Position numbers and translations under genes: made by a program. From assembly GCA_018136815.1 (NCBI GenBank), contig CM030934.1, forward strand, positions 6,713,373-6,777,372: a stretch of 64,000 nt of DNA, written 5' to 3'. Source of the stretch: Isochrysis galbana. Its lineage: Eukaryota; Haptophyta; Isochrysidales; Isochrysidaceae. The stretch's first letter is position 1; every line of letters begins with the position of its first letter. Under the pieces are notes generated by a model that had not been told where the DNA came from, made no database searches, and was given only the letters and a program-made list of their open reading frames with translations. Positions 1-11,599 of this stretch are shown in pieces.

Positions 1-3000
1 TGGAGGGTTTCTCCCGGATGCCTCCAGGTTGGCTACGCTCGGGTGTCCGGGGACCATGCAACGGCGCAATTGACGGTTGGACACCGCTCGTAGCGTCGAG
101 GTGTGGGATAGATGGACTTTGGGTGACGTTCTGAGTGATGACCGAAGGGTTGTTAGCTGATGGGCTCATTTCAACATCATGTGGCGATACGGATACCGAG
201 ATCCGTTGGGCTGAGGCCGCCTCATCGACAATAGGGACTAGTGCAACTTGAGGAGCCTCACTAATTGTGAGAGAGGCGCCGGGTGTGCCAACAATATCGG
301 CGCCACCAGTACATGCGATCGGCGTAGGGCATGAGGAAGGTAGAGGCGGACTATGCGCATGTTGTGACAGCGAGCACGTGCCTCTTGGAAGCGACAACAT
401 GTCGGAGATAGGCGGATCCTCAGCAGGACTGGACGCTATCTCTTGAGGCGTGGGACGATCTGTGGGAGCTACACTCACGGGTGCGGAGGCAGACATGGTG
501 GGGTGGCCATCGCGGAAATAACGGCTTGGTGCAGGAGGCTCTTCGTCGCACGCAGCGTCGGGCCCAGAGATCGGGACCACGTCGGCGCCATAATTCTCTC
601 TAGACGTGGTTGGTGCAGCAGCGTTGTCGCGCACAAGGGGCGGCAGCGTCGCTGGATGGAGCAGCGGAAGGGAAGGCTGGACAGCTAATTCTGTGAAGGA
701 AGAGGAGCATGATGGGACGGGGTCCACCGTAATGCTTCCCGGAGGGCGATAGCGAACTTCAACTTGACGCTCCCGTCCCGGCTGCGGGTCCGCATTGCTT
801 TCTTCAGCCCGAGAATTGCTGTGGCTCTCGCGAGAGCGAGCGCGCTCAGGCCAGCCCTCATTGGCTGGGACTGGCGTTACCGACCTCGTCGAGAGCAGTC
901 CAGAGGCACGTGCAGTAAGCCTAGATGGCACGGCTACGCTGCTGGGAATCAATGAGGCGAGGGCCTCAGACATGCGCGCCTGGGCATCGACGAGCTGGAT
1001 GAGTTGATCGCTTAGTGCCGCAAGTGCTGGGTCTTGTGAACCACCGCCCGAACCATCTTGCCCGCCCTGTTCACCCAGTGCATTGCCCCCCTCGTCGTCG
1101 CCGTCCCCATCGCCCCCCCCGACCGATAGCGCTCGGTTGCGAGGGAAAAAGGAGGCGTCATCCTTTGCCATCAGCGCTGCGACATGCTGCTCCCATCCGT
1201 TGTACTCGGTTGGGTCTTTCTCCTTGAGATAAATAATCATGTGCAAGTACGCCCACATATTGTGCTCGTGCTTGACATGATGCTCAAAGCCAGGACCCTT
1301 GGTGTCGAGCGTGAAGCGATCAAGTCCGCAGATAAAGCAAATGTTTTCCATGTGGCTCTTCTTGGCAGCATGGACGGAGCGCAACTCGCCAAATGTGTCG
1401 ATAATGATACCGAAGATCTGGGTATTCAGAAGGGGAGGCCAGGGGAGGCGCAATCATGGCGGCGGGTCTGGTGTTGGGTGAGTGGGGAGGTGGTGGTGAG
1501 AATGGGAGTGGGGTAGGCGGAGAGTGGGTGCAGCTGCGATCGTAAGCGCCGGAACAACAACTGATCTTATAGCCCGCAGAAAAAAAGTGTGGCGGCAGGG
1601 CTGTCACGCACCACGTTGAGCAGAATGGTGATGACGATTGCCCAAAACGAGAGTTGGTATGCGAAGCGAAAGGCATAACCGCTGATATCACCCGGCATTG
1701 CCGGGTCCATGAAGGAACCGATGTCGCCCGATCGGAGGCCCTCGTTCAGCGCATTCAGGAAACACGAGAACAGCGAGGTGCACATTGGAACGTCTTCGTC
1801 AGGATAATTGCCTAGGACGAAGACTTCGGCGGCCGAGGCGTAACCGACAACTGCAAAGAGGTAGATGATAATAGCTCCAAATAGAGCGGTCATAGCTATC
1901 GAGCGGCCGTTCAGTGTGACCGCCTTGAAGACGTTTTGCAAGTCGGCGCTCTTGTTGACAATATCGAGCAGGTGGACCGAGAACCACAATGGCGAAACCA
2001 AGAGGCCAAGGACGGATGCAAACGAGAGGCAAGCAAGCAGTGCAAGCTGCGCGTCGGCAAGTGCGTAATATGGAAGGATGAGATACCAGCTGGGATGCCA
2101 GCGCCGAAATGGTAGACCTAGAATTTCCTCGGCCCCATGACCAGTCGCAAGGCGGAAGCCTCGCCACACTCGGAGTGGGGCTCGATCGATAGCATAGATG
2201 GTGAATACAAGCACACATGCGCACAACTGGAGGGAGCCCATCGCAGTGTTTGCAATGTTCTCCCAGAAGATGAGGTATTCGAGGTGCTCAGAAGCGTCGG
2301 GAGTCCAAGAAAAGCGGAGCATGATGACGCAATTTTGAGCGAGGGCCAAATTGAGGACGAGGTTGTCTGCAACCGGCTTGTTACGCATCACGAGTTGCCA
2401 CAAAGGGGAGCGCGCCAAACGTTGTTGGTGTTTCATCTCGCGCATCAATTCGTCCGAACGCTCGAAAAGCTCCTGGATCTGCTTTCCAGGAGTCTCGCGA
2501 TCAACACCCCACAGCAGCTCCTGCTTCGACTCCTCTGTCAGCAGCAGGCAGAAATCGGGGATCCGGAAGTAGACGCGCTCGAGTTTACCAGTTGCATTGA
2601 CGATCTCGCACCGGCCGATGAAACGCCCCATGCCTCGCACTGAGCTCTTGCTGTCCTTTCCCTCGGCGCCATCACCCCCGCTAAGCTTGTGCTCTTCCAG
2701 CCCGTCCCCGCCACTGAACATTTCAAGTGCCCCAGCAGGAACACCACGTGATAAGGACACTCCGCCGACTTGATTCACAGCTGCCTCCTCTTGATAATCA
2801 TGCAAGTGGCGCAACAAGGTGTACATGGCAAAACCGGACTCGAGCAATAGTGAGCATTCCTCCTCAGCCTCCTCCGCTGCTTCAGGTCTTACGGAAACTT
2901 GTGCGCTCTCCCACACGAACCCGGACAGTGTGGACTTTTTCCGTACCTTGCCGCGCCGGAAGCTTTCGGCGGCAACCTCACCAATGCGCTCCAGGTCGAG

Positions 3001-6000
3001 CACTTGCAGCAAACGCATCTCTGCTTGACGACCCGATCCCTCGAGGAGTGCGAGGAGAAGCGTGGCCACCGCTACACGTAAAGTCGCTGCTCGTAGCGAC
3101 TTGATGCTTGGACCATAGTCGAGCTTACATGCGAGCCGATCCAGAACCTCAGGTAGCTTCGATTCGATGAGCAACCTCGTATTCGCCCCAGATATGTTGC
3201 CTTGGATGAATTCGGTGAGGGCCGTGACGCACGCCGTAGCCTGATCAATGTTGTCTCCATCAAGCTCGGGCTCGAGCTCGGCCAGTAATGCATAGACCTC
3301 AGTGACGAGGTCAATCGGCTCGGCAGATGAGTCTGATCGACCGCCGCGAGGGTCGCGTAGATACTCCTGCAGGGGGGTGAAGTGGCCCTCACACATGAGC
3401 CGGAGGGCTTCTACCGTCTCTGCGACGTATGCCGAGGTATCAAAGTCGCGCTCTATGTCGGCCTTCACGGCCGCCGCAGCGGCCGGTGAAAGGCCATCTA
3501 CTTCGTCCAAGTAGCCCGCGCGTCGCTCGGCTTGCTGTGCCAAGAATAGCTTGCGTTCCGCGATCTCTTTGATGCCGCGTCTTAGGCGCGCCTTCACCTC
3601 TCCCATCCACGAGCCGTTGGATCCGTCGAAGGGCTCAATGCCCCCTACTGTGAGTGCGGTGTGCATGCAACGCTGAACATGTGTGTTGCCACCCACAAGC
3701 AAAGCAATGGTGAGCGTCATCCCAAGTCCGTACAGTTGTTTGTCCTCACACGCGCCCATCATGAGGCACACAGAACACGCACCCTCGTCGGCGAGCAAGA
3801 CCTGTCGTCGTTGGCGACGCGCTTCCTGACCTGGCGGGAGCGTAAGCAGAGCGATAAGCACTCGCATGGATGCAACAGTAAGCGCACGATCCAAAGGCAT
3901 CTCTGCGGTGACCCGACCTCTCAGAAGTTGCTGAAGAAGATTGCGTGTGTAAGCCGCATCGGTAGCCCCGCGAATGGCTGTAGCTGCTCTCCCATCTGCT
4001 ACCCCCACAGCTGCTGCACGTCCCGCAGCCGAGGCATCACGTCGCGAGGAGTACTTTCGCCGCCGCCCGGTTAGCTTGGCCTCTCGAGCATCACACTCTG
4101 CGTCGAGTCCCATTGCGAAAATGTCAACTAGAGACGTGAACTCTGTCTCAGGATGCACAATAAGGTCATAGCTATTCAGGAACTCGGGCAGGCGCTCTTG
4201 AGGATGTCCGGTGGCAGCAGAAGAGAGCAAGGATTTTCCGGCCGGGACGATGGTTGATTTTGTCGTTTTGCCCGGTTCCGTACTGGTGTCTACGTCCGCA
4301 AGGACACGCCGTGCCACCGATTCCTTGAGTAACCCAGCATCGTACAGGGCCCTAATGCATTTACCGATGGGCGCGGCCGGCAGAACCTCTTCTTGCCCAA
4401 GGGCCTCTTGCTGGAGTTCGAGCAGTGCATCCCCGACTTGTCCACCTAGAGCACGTAGCTCAGCGGCAGCCTCGTCGGCCGCTGCGCGGCGCGTGGAGAA
4501 GTGCTCGCGGAAGTATTCGGAAAGTGTGGGCAGGACGTCATAGCAAAAATATGACGCGCGTGCCCGCGCTTCTGGCTCGTCCGCAAGATTCAAGAAAGGC
4601 AGCTCGTCCACAAAGGAAGATAGCTCCCCCGACAACGCCGCGATCAGCTGTGGTAGGTCGTCGCTAGTTGCGACCTCGCGCACAGGCTTCTCGGTGCGCA
4701 GAAAGGCCTCAAAGAAAAGGCGTACATAGTTGCCGCGCAGGGCTATTGGAAGATCGGCGATGAGTAGATTTTCAACCAGCTCGGGGAGAGGAACGAATTC
4801 GCGCATCATCCCCTCGACGGCGGCGTTCTCACCAATGGTGATGGTGGCGAGCAGCCCAACGAGCTCGATGTGATACGCGAGCCGCCCGCGCGGATTTTCG
4901 ATGTGGTCGTTGGCGGCGATAAGTGCCGCGCGTTCTGTGCGACCACCAACGCCCGAGAAAAGCAAGAGGGCTCGCTCGTTATCAGCCAAGGTCTGCAAGA
5001 TCAACGCCTGATTGCGCTTTATGGGCACACCGCCAGGTAAACAGAGGAGGGAGAGGAAGCGGAGAAAGCGTGGAGCGTGTTCTTGCGCAGCCAGGCGAAC
5101 GAAGTGCCGGATGGTGTCGGGCGACACCAATCCGCAGGCGGCACGGTTATCGCGCAGAGTTGCCGAAATGGTTCCAGTTGGCGAGATGTCATATGCGACG
5201 AGCTTTTTCTGGACATGTGCGACGAACGTAGGGATGGAGGGCACCAATTCAGCCTGCAACTGGGGGAATCCGGATACCATCGCCTTAATCAGCCGATACG
5301 CGCCACGAATCACCGCGCGAGTGTTGTACTCCGCAGGTAAAGGCTCGTCTGCGACTGGCAGCGCTAGCAACTTCAGCGCCAACTTGTGCGCACCCATATT
5401 CCGAAGCAACACCTGAGGTAATTACATGGAAAGGAAAGGGTGGATCGCCTTCACCACATCCGTGCTTTGATTCATGCGCTGAGCTGAAAAGCAATGGCTT
5501 CATGTTTCCCTCTGACACGGAGAAATCGGAACCTCATCCACCCACGCTGCATGCCATTCTCGGCGTTGCTTGCCGTAACCCTAACCACACCTGCATGTCG
5601 AAATTATAACCCGCTGAATGGCAGAGCAACATCAACCACACTTCCCCAGAGCCTCCTGGTCGCAACTCTGTAGGCGTTGGCACGCCTCGTTCCAAAGCCA
5701 GGCGCTTGTCGAGCATGACGATCGCGCCGTCCGTGCCGTCTGTCTCGGGAGTTTGGACTGCTCGCACCGTGTACATGAGGCCTTCAATCTGCAGTCGGTC
5801 GCCTTGCCGTGGCGGGCGCGTGTGATCAAGCTTGGTCATGAACAAGCGGTCCGAGCCGAGCTTCGCACGTGCCCGCCCGATCAGCAAAAGATAGATGCCC
5901 TGGGTATGGTCAGTCGAAGTGTGCATCCCCGACCGCGACGTCCCCGAACGACCAGTGCGGTTGGTGCGTGAGTTCGACGCGACGCCTGCAGAGCGCCGCC

Positions 6001-9000
6001 CGACCGAGGCCATGCCGACTGAACACATCTCAGCTGTCGGCTCGTCGGTTTCTTCTGAACAGAAAGAGACCAACTGACCGAGCAGCAGCAACGCCTGGTA
6101 AGGCTCATCGTCAAAGAGCTGTCGTCGTGACGCGAGCAGGCCGAGTTTCCGAAGCACCTCGTCGAACGTGCCGTACACTTGCACCATCTCTGGCTTGACC
6201 AAGAGCTGCGTTTTCTCTACAACGGCGCGCAGACTCCTCCGCTGTTCATACTCGCAGACTAACAGCCCCAAAGCCGCCGAGACGAGTGGCTGGTGGTCGT
6301 AGAAGGTGAGATCCATCAGTATGGGCACCAACATGCCGTCAGTGTCATAAACAAGAATCTGCCATAAGCCGTCGAAGCACGCTCTACGTTCCCGCACCAC
6401 ACTGCGTGCTAGCGCTTGGCTACCACCGTCATGGATCGTCAAAGAAGGCTCGTCCAAGGAATCCTCATCGAGCCGGGTGTATGCCGTGCCGGACGACGCA
6501 CCAAATTTCTGGCTGATCGTAGAAGAAGTCGCCAACCCTATGGCGGTCTGCTTCGCTGAATCAACGCGGCCGACGCGGAAGATGTGATATCTCGACGACG
6601 GTGAGTTTGAATTCACCCATGAGCCAATGTCCCATTCGTTTCGGAAATGAGCGAGCAATTGTGAGAGGCGCAAATCGAGGCGAACGTCACTGAGAAGGCT
6701 GAGGATGCGGCACAAAATCAGCTTACACTCCATGATGACGAGAGTGTCGAGACTGACAGTGCGTCTTGGCACGTAGCGAGCAGATGAGTCGTCGAGCAAA
6801 CCTTCGGTCCCATCGACCACGTCCTGAGAGCACGGGCCATGGGCGGTCACCCACATACTGAACTCTGCATGTGGCGTACCTCTACGAGGAAGTTGAGCGT
6901 GAGGGGTACTGGCGGGCGGGGGCGGCTGAACGATGGCCTTGACATAACTAGCCAAGAGATCGATGGCGCGCCGCTCCGCTGGGTGGCCATTGGCGGGAGA
7001 AGGCGAGCTTTGCCAAATAGTTAGTGGGAAAGGTATCCACACCTGCCTGCCATCCAAAAGCGCAAGAAGCCTCGGTAGCACAGGTTCTACGTCGGTGGCG
7101 CGATAGAATCCGTGTACAAGAAGCTCGTGAAAAAGTTTTAGAAGCTGCAGCACCATGCGATTCTCTTGGATTTGCCGGGCGTCTTGCGCTTCGTATTGGC
7201 GTAAAAAGGCAAGCATAAACACCTTCAGGCTATCGAAACGTTTCCAATCGATGTCCAGCACCGTGGTCAGACGCGACGAAAGAGCACCGCTCTGCGCCGC
7301 GGGGAGGACATTCGCCCAAATGCGAACCTGTGCACGCAAGGACGCGATGTGGTCACTGTGGATGAGGCGCGCATAACGTCGCGGCTTCAAACTGGACGGA
7401 GGCAATCGCACGCGTGACCAGCTAACTGATGGCGCGTGCACTCCGCGCGGGATGAGTTGCACATTTGGCTATTGGCTATTGGGGGAAGGAGAGGGAACGG
7501 GATCCTGCATGTCAGCACGCGTGGGCTCACGAGAGAGGGTAGAATTACCGTCTTCACGCGGGCCATCAATTGATGGGGCTCGGTGTCCACGTACAGGCAG
7601 CGAATGACGGCCGCAGCAGCAGCACTAATGCCGAGATGAGAAGAGTGCAGCTCCTTGGAGGCCACAGTGGCAACCAACAGATCATACGGAAGCCGCTCTC
7701 GTAGAAGCGGCGCATTCCGCAGGTTGCGGCCCGTAGCGAGCGCGGCGCACAACTCAAGACTCTTCTCCAAATATGCAGCAGCCTCTTCGTCGACCGTGTC
7801 TAGCCACTCGTTTAGCTTAATAGGGCACTGCTCGTTGAGCCCATCGAAATATTTGCCGTTGCCGGAGACGAGGACTTGCACCGGGTTGCGTGGATCGATG
7901 CTGAGCGTTGGAAGAAGCTCAGGCGCGTCGCGAAGCAACGCTTCAGCGACGCGCCACTGATTGTGACGGATCGCACTGCCGTGACATTGGCAGAGCGCGA
8001 CGAGAAAAGCAAGGAATTTGGCCTCGCGGCCAGCGGTGCGAATCAAGGAAACAAATTTGTACACATGCGCATCCTCTACCTGAGAATGGCGAGCGGAGAG
8101 AAGCAATGATGATGTGAGTGACGTCTTCCGCCCCAGCAGACGTGAGAAAGGCTAGAAGGTGGCGCAGATGCCCACTATTTTGAAGGGATTCTGGCACCTT
8201 GAGTAGCTGTGCTTCATTGTCCACGAAGACCTGAGTGAGCGTGTCCGCTGCACGAATGCCTAGGCCTAGAAGCTCTTGTAGTTGTGGGACGAAGCGTAGC
8301 GCAGCTGCCTTGTTCGCGTTGTGTTCGCGCAGGACGTGGCGCGCGAGCAACATGCAGAGTGTGCCGGCTCTCCAAATCGGAGAACGTTTCGATTGGCCCT
8401 CACCGGAGAGCTCCGACCTTTCGAAAATGGAGGAGCGAAGGGGCGCTGCGATCGCTTCAAGTGCAAGGTCGAGCACTTGCAACTCTCGCAGGAGCAGCTG
8501 ACGGTGAGCATGCGGCAATCCTTCGCGAGTATATGGATTGGGATTGTCGCTCCGTGTGACAAAGATGATGAGCTCCGACAACGCAGCTAGCAGCGGCGAG
8601 AAATCAATCTGTGAGCGAACGGGCAACGGCAGTGGCGGCGAGCCGCGAGTGCCAATTGTGGTTCCTGACGTGGCACTTGCTCTCCGAGGGTCGTGGAATC
8701 GAGCAATAAACTGACAAATCGGAGAACGCCATGCCAGCGCTCTCGTCAGGTCCGTGTATTGATCCGCTCCAACAGGCGTCAAGCCGAAGACGTCTTCATC
8801 GTAGAGCGTACGAGTCGCCACCAACCGGCCACACCAGCCGACTGCTGGACCCGCCGCTTCCGCAGCGACCTGTGCGCGAGCCAGATCTTCGAGCGAGTGG
8901 GCGCCACTAACACCTGCTTGCGCTTCGCCACCCGCTGTAACGCTCGCCGACGCAGGAGGCCTCGAGCGCTTAGCTGCCGGGATTGTGCAAGCAAGTGGCG

Positions 9001-10435
9001 AAGACGTGGTGGGCGGCGTTCCACCTCTCCTCGAGCTAGATGCCGGTAGACCAGCTACTCCGTCGATAGGAAAAGTAGTGACTCCTGTCCCAACCCCCGT
9101 TGCGCATGCCCGGCGCAACGGACTGCCACGTGCTGACCTGTTGCTGCGTCCAGACGGCGAAGCCTCTCGAGAGCTACCGCCGCCAGCATCGCCGTCGTTG
9201 TGCCCACCAAAGATGTTGGCCGATGCGTCGGCACGCTCGAAGCCTTTCGAGTTGAAGTGCAACCAGCGGCCAGTCGCCACGTGTCGCAAGCGGAAGAACG
9301 CGTCGAGACGAACGAGAGTGTCGCGCTGTTGATACTGAGGACACAGCTCGAAGAGGCACGTAGTATCGGATGCATCAATCTGGGCCAGCACTACACGTAG
9401 AGCGACATCGTCATCGTTACTATCAGTATCGCCATATTCAGCCTCCCACTCTTCACATGCCTCCTCGATCTCGTCCACCTCATCGGACACCGTCAGAGTG
9501 AGATTCGAGGCGGTGTGCACGATACGAAATCGTCCAGACCACACGCATGGTCCGCCATCCGTCACATCCGCCTTATGCACCTCCCACATTGTATCACAGG
9601 AGGCTGGGACGTGCGTGTCCTCTCGGGCAACAAGCACCGGCATGCCCAAGATCGCACGTGCTAACGCGTTCCCCATGTACCCATCCGCTTCTTTGTGCAT
9701 CATCCGGATCGGTGCACCACCCATGAGCGACGGCGTCGTCCCGAGCGATTGGGCCCCGCCATCGGCTGGTGGGGGCTCATGGCATCGGTATAAGCTGATC
9801 TTGATGGAGCTAGGCTCGGCCGCGGCAGATACCTCGCGACGGCCGTCTGGGAGCTTGCCCAAGCGCTCGACGCGTAGCTTCAAACCGGTGGCCACGTGCT
9901 CCAGGACTGCGGGGTCTCCCAGCCGCACACGCTCGCCTTCACTGTGTATCCTCAGCCGAGGCATCACACGGAACCATGCGGCTTCGGCCGCATCGGGCTC
10001 GATGGTCGCTCGCCGAGCGTCTTTTGAGACGTGCGCTGTGTGCCGGGTGACTGCGAGCATCAGCTTGGTCCGCGCATGCTGCAGCTGTATCATGTGCCCG
10101 TACCGGACCTCGCGGCCGATTGAGCGCTCGAAGGCGGACTCGTTGGCGAGGAGCTCGCGGTCGCGCTCCTCGAAGAGCCTGCGGTGCTCTGGCTCTGCCG
10201 CCAGCTCAATAGCTGGCCTGCCCTCTGACTCGACGAGACCGCGAATATTCTTAGCGGCTGAGTAGTTTTGCTGCTGCTGCACTAGGAAGACGGACTCGCT
10301 GGCGAATGAAGTGGAGAGGGGTCCTGCCTCGCGTGCGCCAAGCTGGACGCCCCCGCCCGCCAGCACGCCCAGGGCCATCCCCTCGCCCTCGCCCTCAGAG
10401 ATGAACACAAGGTCGCCGATGTGGAGAGTGCCCAT
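1..10435 (-). CDS. IP3 receptor / ryanodine receptor superfamily Ca2+ channel (3' end beyond the window)
   Basis: Probable intracellular Ca2+-release channel. The model has five exons on the minus strand: 10435-8123, 8079-7549, 7468-5591, 5412-1612 and 1417 to the edge. All junctions are GT-AG and phase 0, giving at least 3313 residues. Exon 1 carries the N-terminal beta-trefoil/MIR region (YGHMIQLQHARTKLMLAV; later FFRLRHVATGRWLHF). Exons 1-4 carry RIH-type helical repeats (FLAFLVALCQCHGSAIRHNQ; FLRFLSLLCLPGG). The end of exon 4 holds the membrane segments, the LFSVHLLDIV-like element (WFSVHLLDIVNKSADLQNV) and a pore loop LNEGLRSGDIGSFM. Exon 5 begins IFGIIIDTFGELR and continues with the IP3R C-terminal Cys2/His2-like element (CFICGL ... 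FEHHVKHEHNMW), which settles the splice at 1611-1418. A Ser/Pro-rich tail of about 370 residues then stays open to position 1. The start is the ATG at 10435 after a CT-rich leader. Ligand-site and pore differences are given in the findings. Confidence 0.9.
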
Positions 10436-10810
10436 CGCGGCCGTCGGTGGGAAGAGAGGGGGAAATAAACTGAGGAAGGTGTATGGAGGCGAGGCGTAGC
10501 CGAAGGGAGGTAAAAGAGAATGGAATGGAGGGAGCGGAAGGGAGACGGTGAAAGAGGTGCACCGCAGCGAGCGAAGAGGAGAGAGAGGGGGGGAGAAAGG
10601 GGGGGGGGGGAGAGAGGGTGGGAGGCAAGCGAAAGAGAGGTGGGCTTGGGAGAGAGAGATTGCCGCAGAGAAGAGAGCGAGTGGGGCGGGAGAGAGGGAG
10701 AGAGAAAAGAGAGGCAGAGAGCGACGGATAGAGCGCGACGGAGCAAGAGTGCGGCGCGACCGGCGAGGGTCGCGTAGATACTTGATTACCGAAGAAGTAG
10801 CATATATTTA
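10436..10810 (-). promoter_or_regulatory. CT-rich leader and presumed core promoter of the channel gene
   Basis: Read on the minus strand, the 370 bases before the channel ATG are strongly pyrimidine-rich (TCTC and CCCTC runs). They are preceded by an AT-rich patch around 10795-10815 that could serve as a TATA-like element. No open reading frame here looks like protein. Similar tracts precede other genes in the window, so this is read as 5' leader or core promoter rather than coding sequence. Confidence 0.45.
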
Positions 10811-10811
10811 C

Positions 10812-10950
10812 AGGAGTACTTCTCCTCCGTTGGAAATTGTAGTCTTGTAAGAGGTCTTGTTGGCTAGCACCCCCAGCCACAGACACCGGACGAGCGGACG
10901 AAGGCGCACCGTTGCCCATGAGGCACGGTCCCTCAACACTAGGATTAAAG
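10812..10950 (-). repeat. Interspersed repeat 'b', copy 1
   Basis: On the minus strand this reads TTAATCCTAGTGTTGAGGG, then a GTCCGGTGTCTGTGGCTG block, then GCTAGCCAACAAGAC and an ACAAGACTACAATTTC end. The same order of blocks occurs at 31093-31245 and, split by another element, at 17732-18680. It carries no coding potential. It lies about 380 bases upstream of the channel ATG in the same orientation as the gene. Confidence 0.75.
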
Positions 10951-11063
10951 GACAACCAGAAAGCTCTGACACTCCCCCATCGCCATCGCCGAAGGCGAAT
11001 CCCTCTTTCCCATGCCCATGCGACGTCATTCCCAATGAAAGATACACGCATACGCCAAGGCTG

Positions 11064-11200
11064 AAAAAAAACTTTAATGTTCTCGCCGCGCGCGCGACCC
11101 TGCACATCGTCCATACAGCCACGCCCGCTTCCATCACCCCTTATCCCCCCTCCACCTGCCTTGCGGCTCGTCCCCTCGTGCGCTACCTGGGGGCTTGGGT
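11064..11200 (+). repeat. Repeat module beginning with an A-run and CTTTAATGTTCTCGCC
   Basis: An A-run followed by ACTTTAATGTTCTCGCC, then ATACAGCCACGCCCGC and TGCCTTGCGGCTCGTCCCCTC. The same blocks recur at 39161-39290 and, shortened, at 56957-57030. The first block alone recurs at 31721, 39381 and 46926. It is an interspersed element of unknown class. The rest of 10951-11599 holds no gene that I can support. Confidence 0.65.
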
Positions 11201-11599
11201 GCCCGGCGCGCGCGCGGGGCGCCGCTCCTGCGGCCAAAGCCACGGCAGTGGTAGTCTGGCCCTCTGACTCTGCGGCATCACTCATGCCAGAGCTCTCCCA
11301 GCAGCCTCAAAGAGGGGCCGAAGGACTGCAGCGCCAGGAGTTGGAGTTGGGCACGCGCCAGGAATTGGGTAGACACGGAGTAGTGATAAATAATCACTTA
11401 TTCGTATGATCGATCCATCGATCCATCACGATAGGATGACAGGGAGAGGAGGAAAGAGAAGAGTTAACATAAAGTTAAAAAGTTGTTGTCTTCTCGAGCG
11501 CGGGCGGGGAAGGGGGGGGGGGTTGAAGCATGAGGGAGGCCCACGGCGCGGCTGGTAGGGCCTGCGCGGATGGCGGCGATGGCGGGGCACGCGCCCGCT

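Noticed and set aside
2137-2643. Plus-strand frame of 168 codons within the channel gene
   Set aside because: It is the antisense shadow of exon 4, whose minus-strand product carries the conserved IP3R sequence.
5575-5586. Telomere-like AACCCTAACC
   Set aside because: A single short occurrence inside an intron of the channel gene, not a telomeric array.
10395-11285. Minus-strand frame of 296 codons upstream of the channel
   Set aside because: It runs through repeat b and the CT-rich leader, and its product is Ser/Leu/Pro low-complexity in a different frame from the gene.
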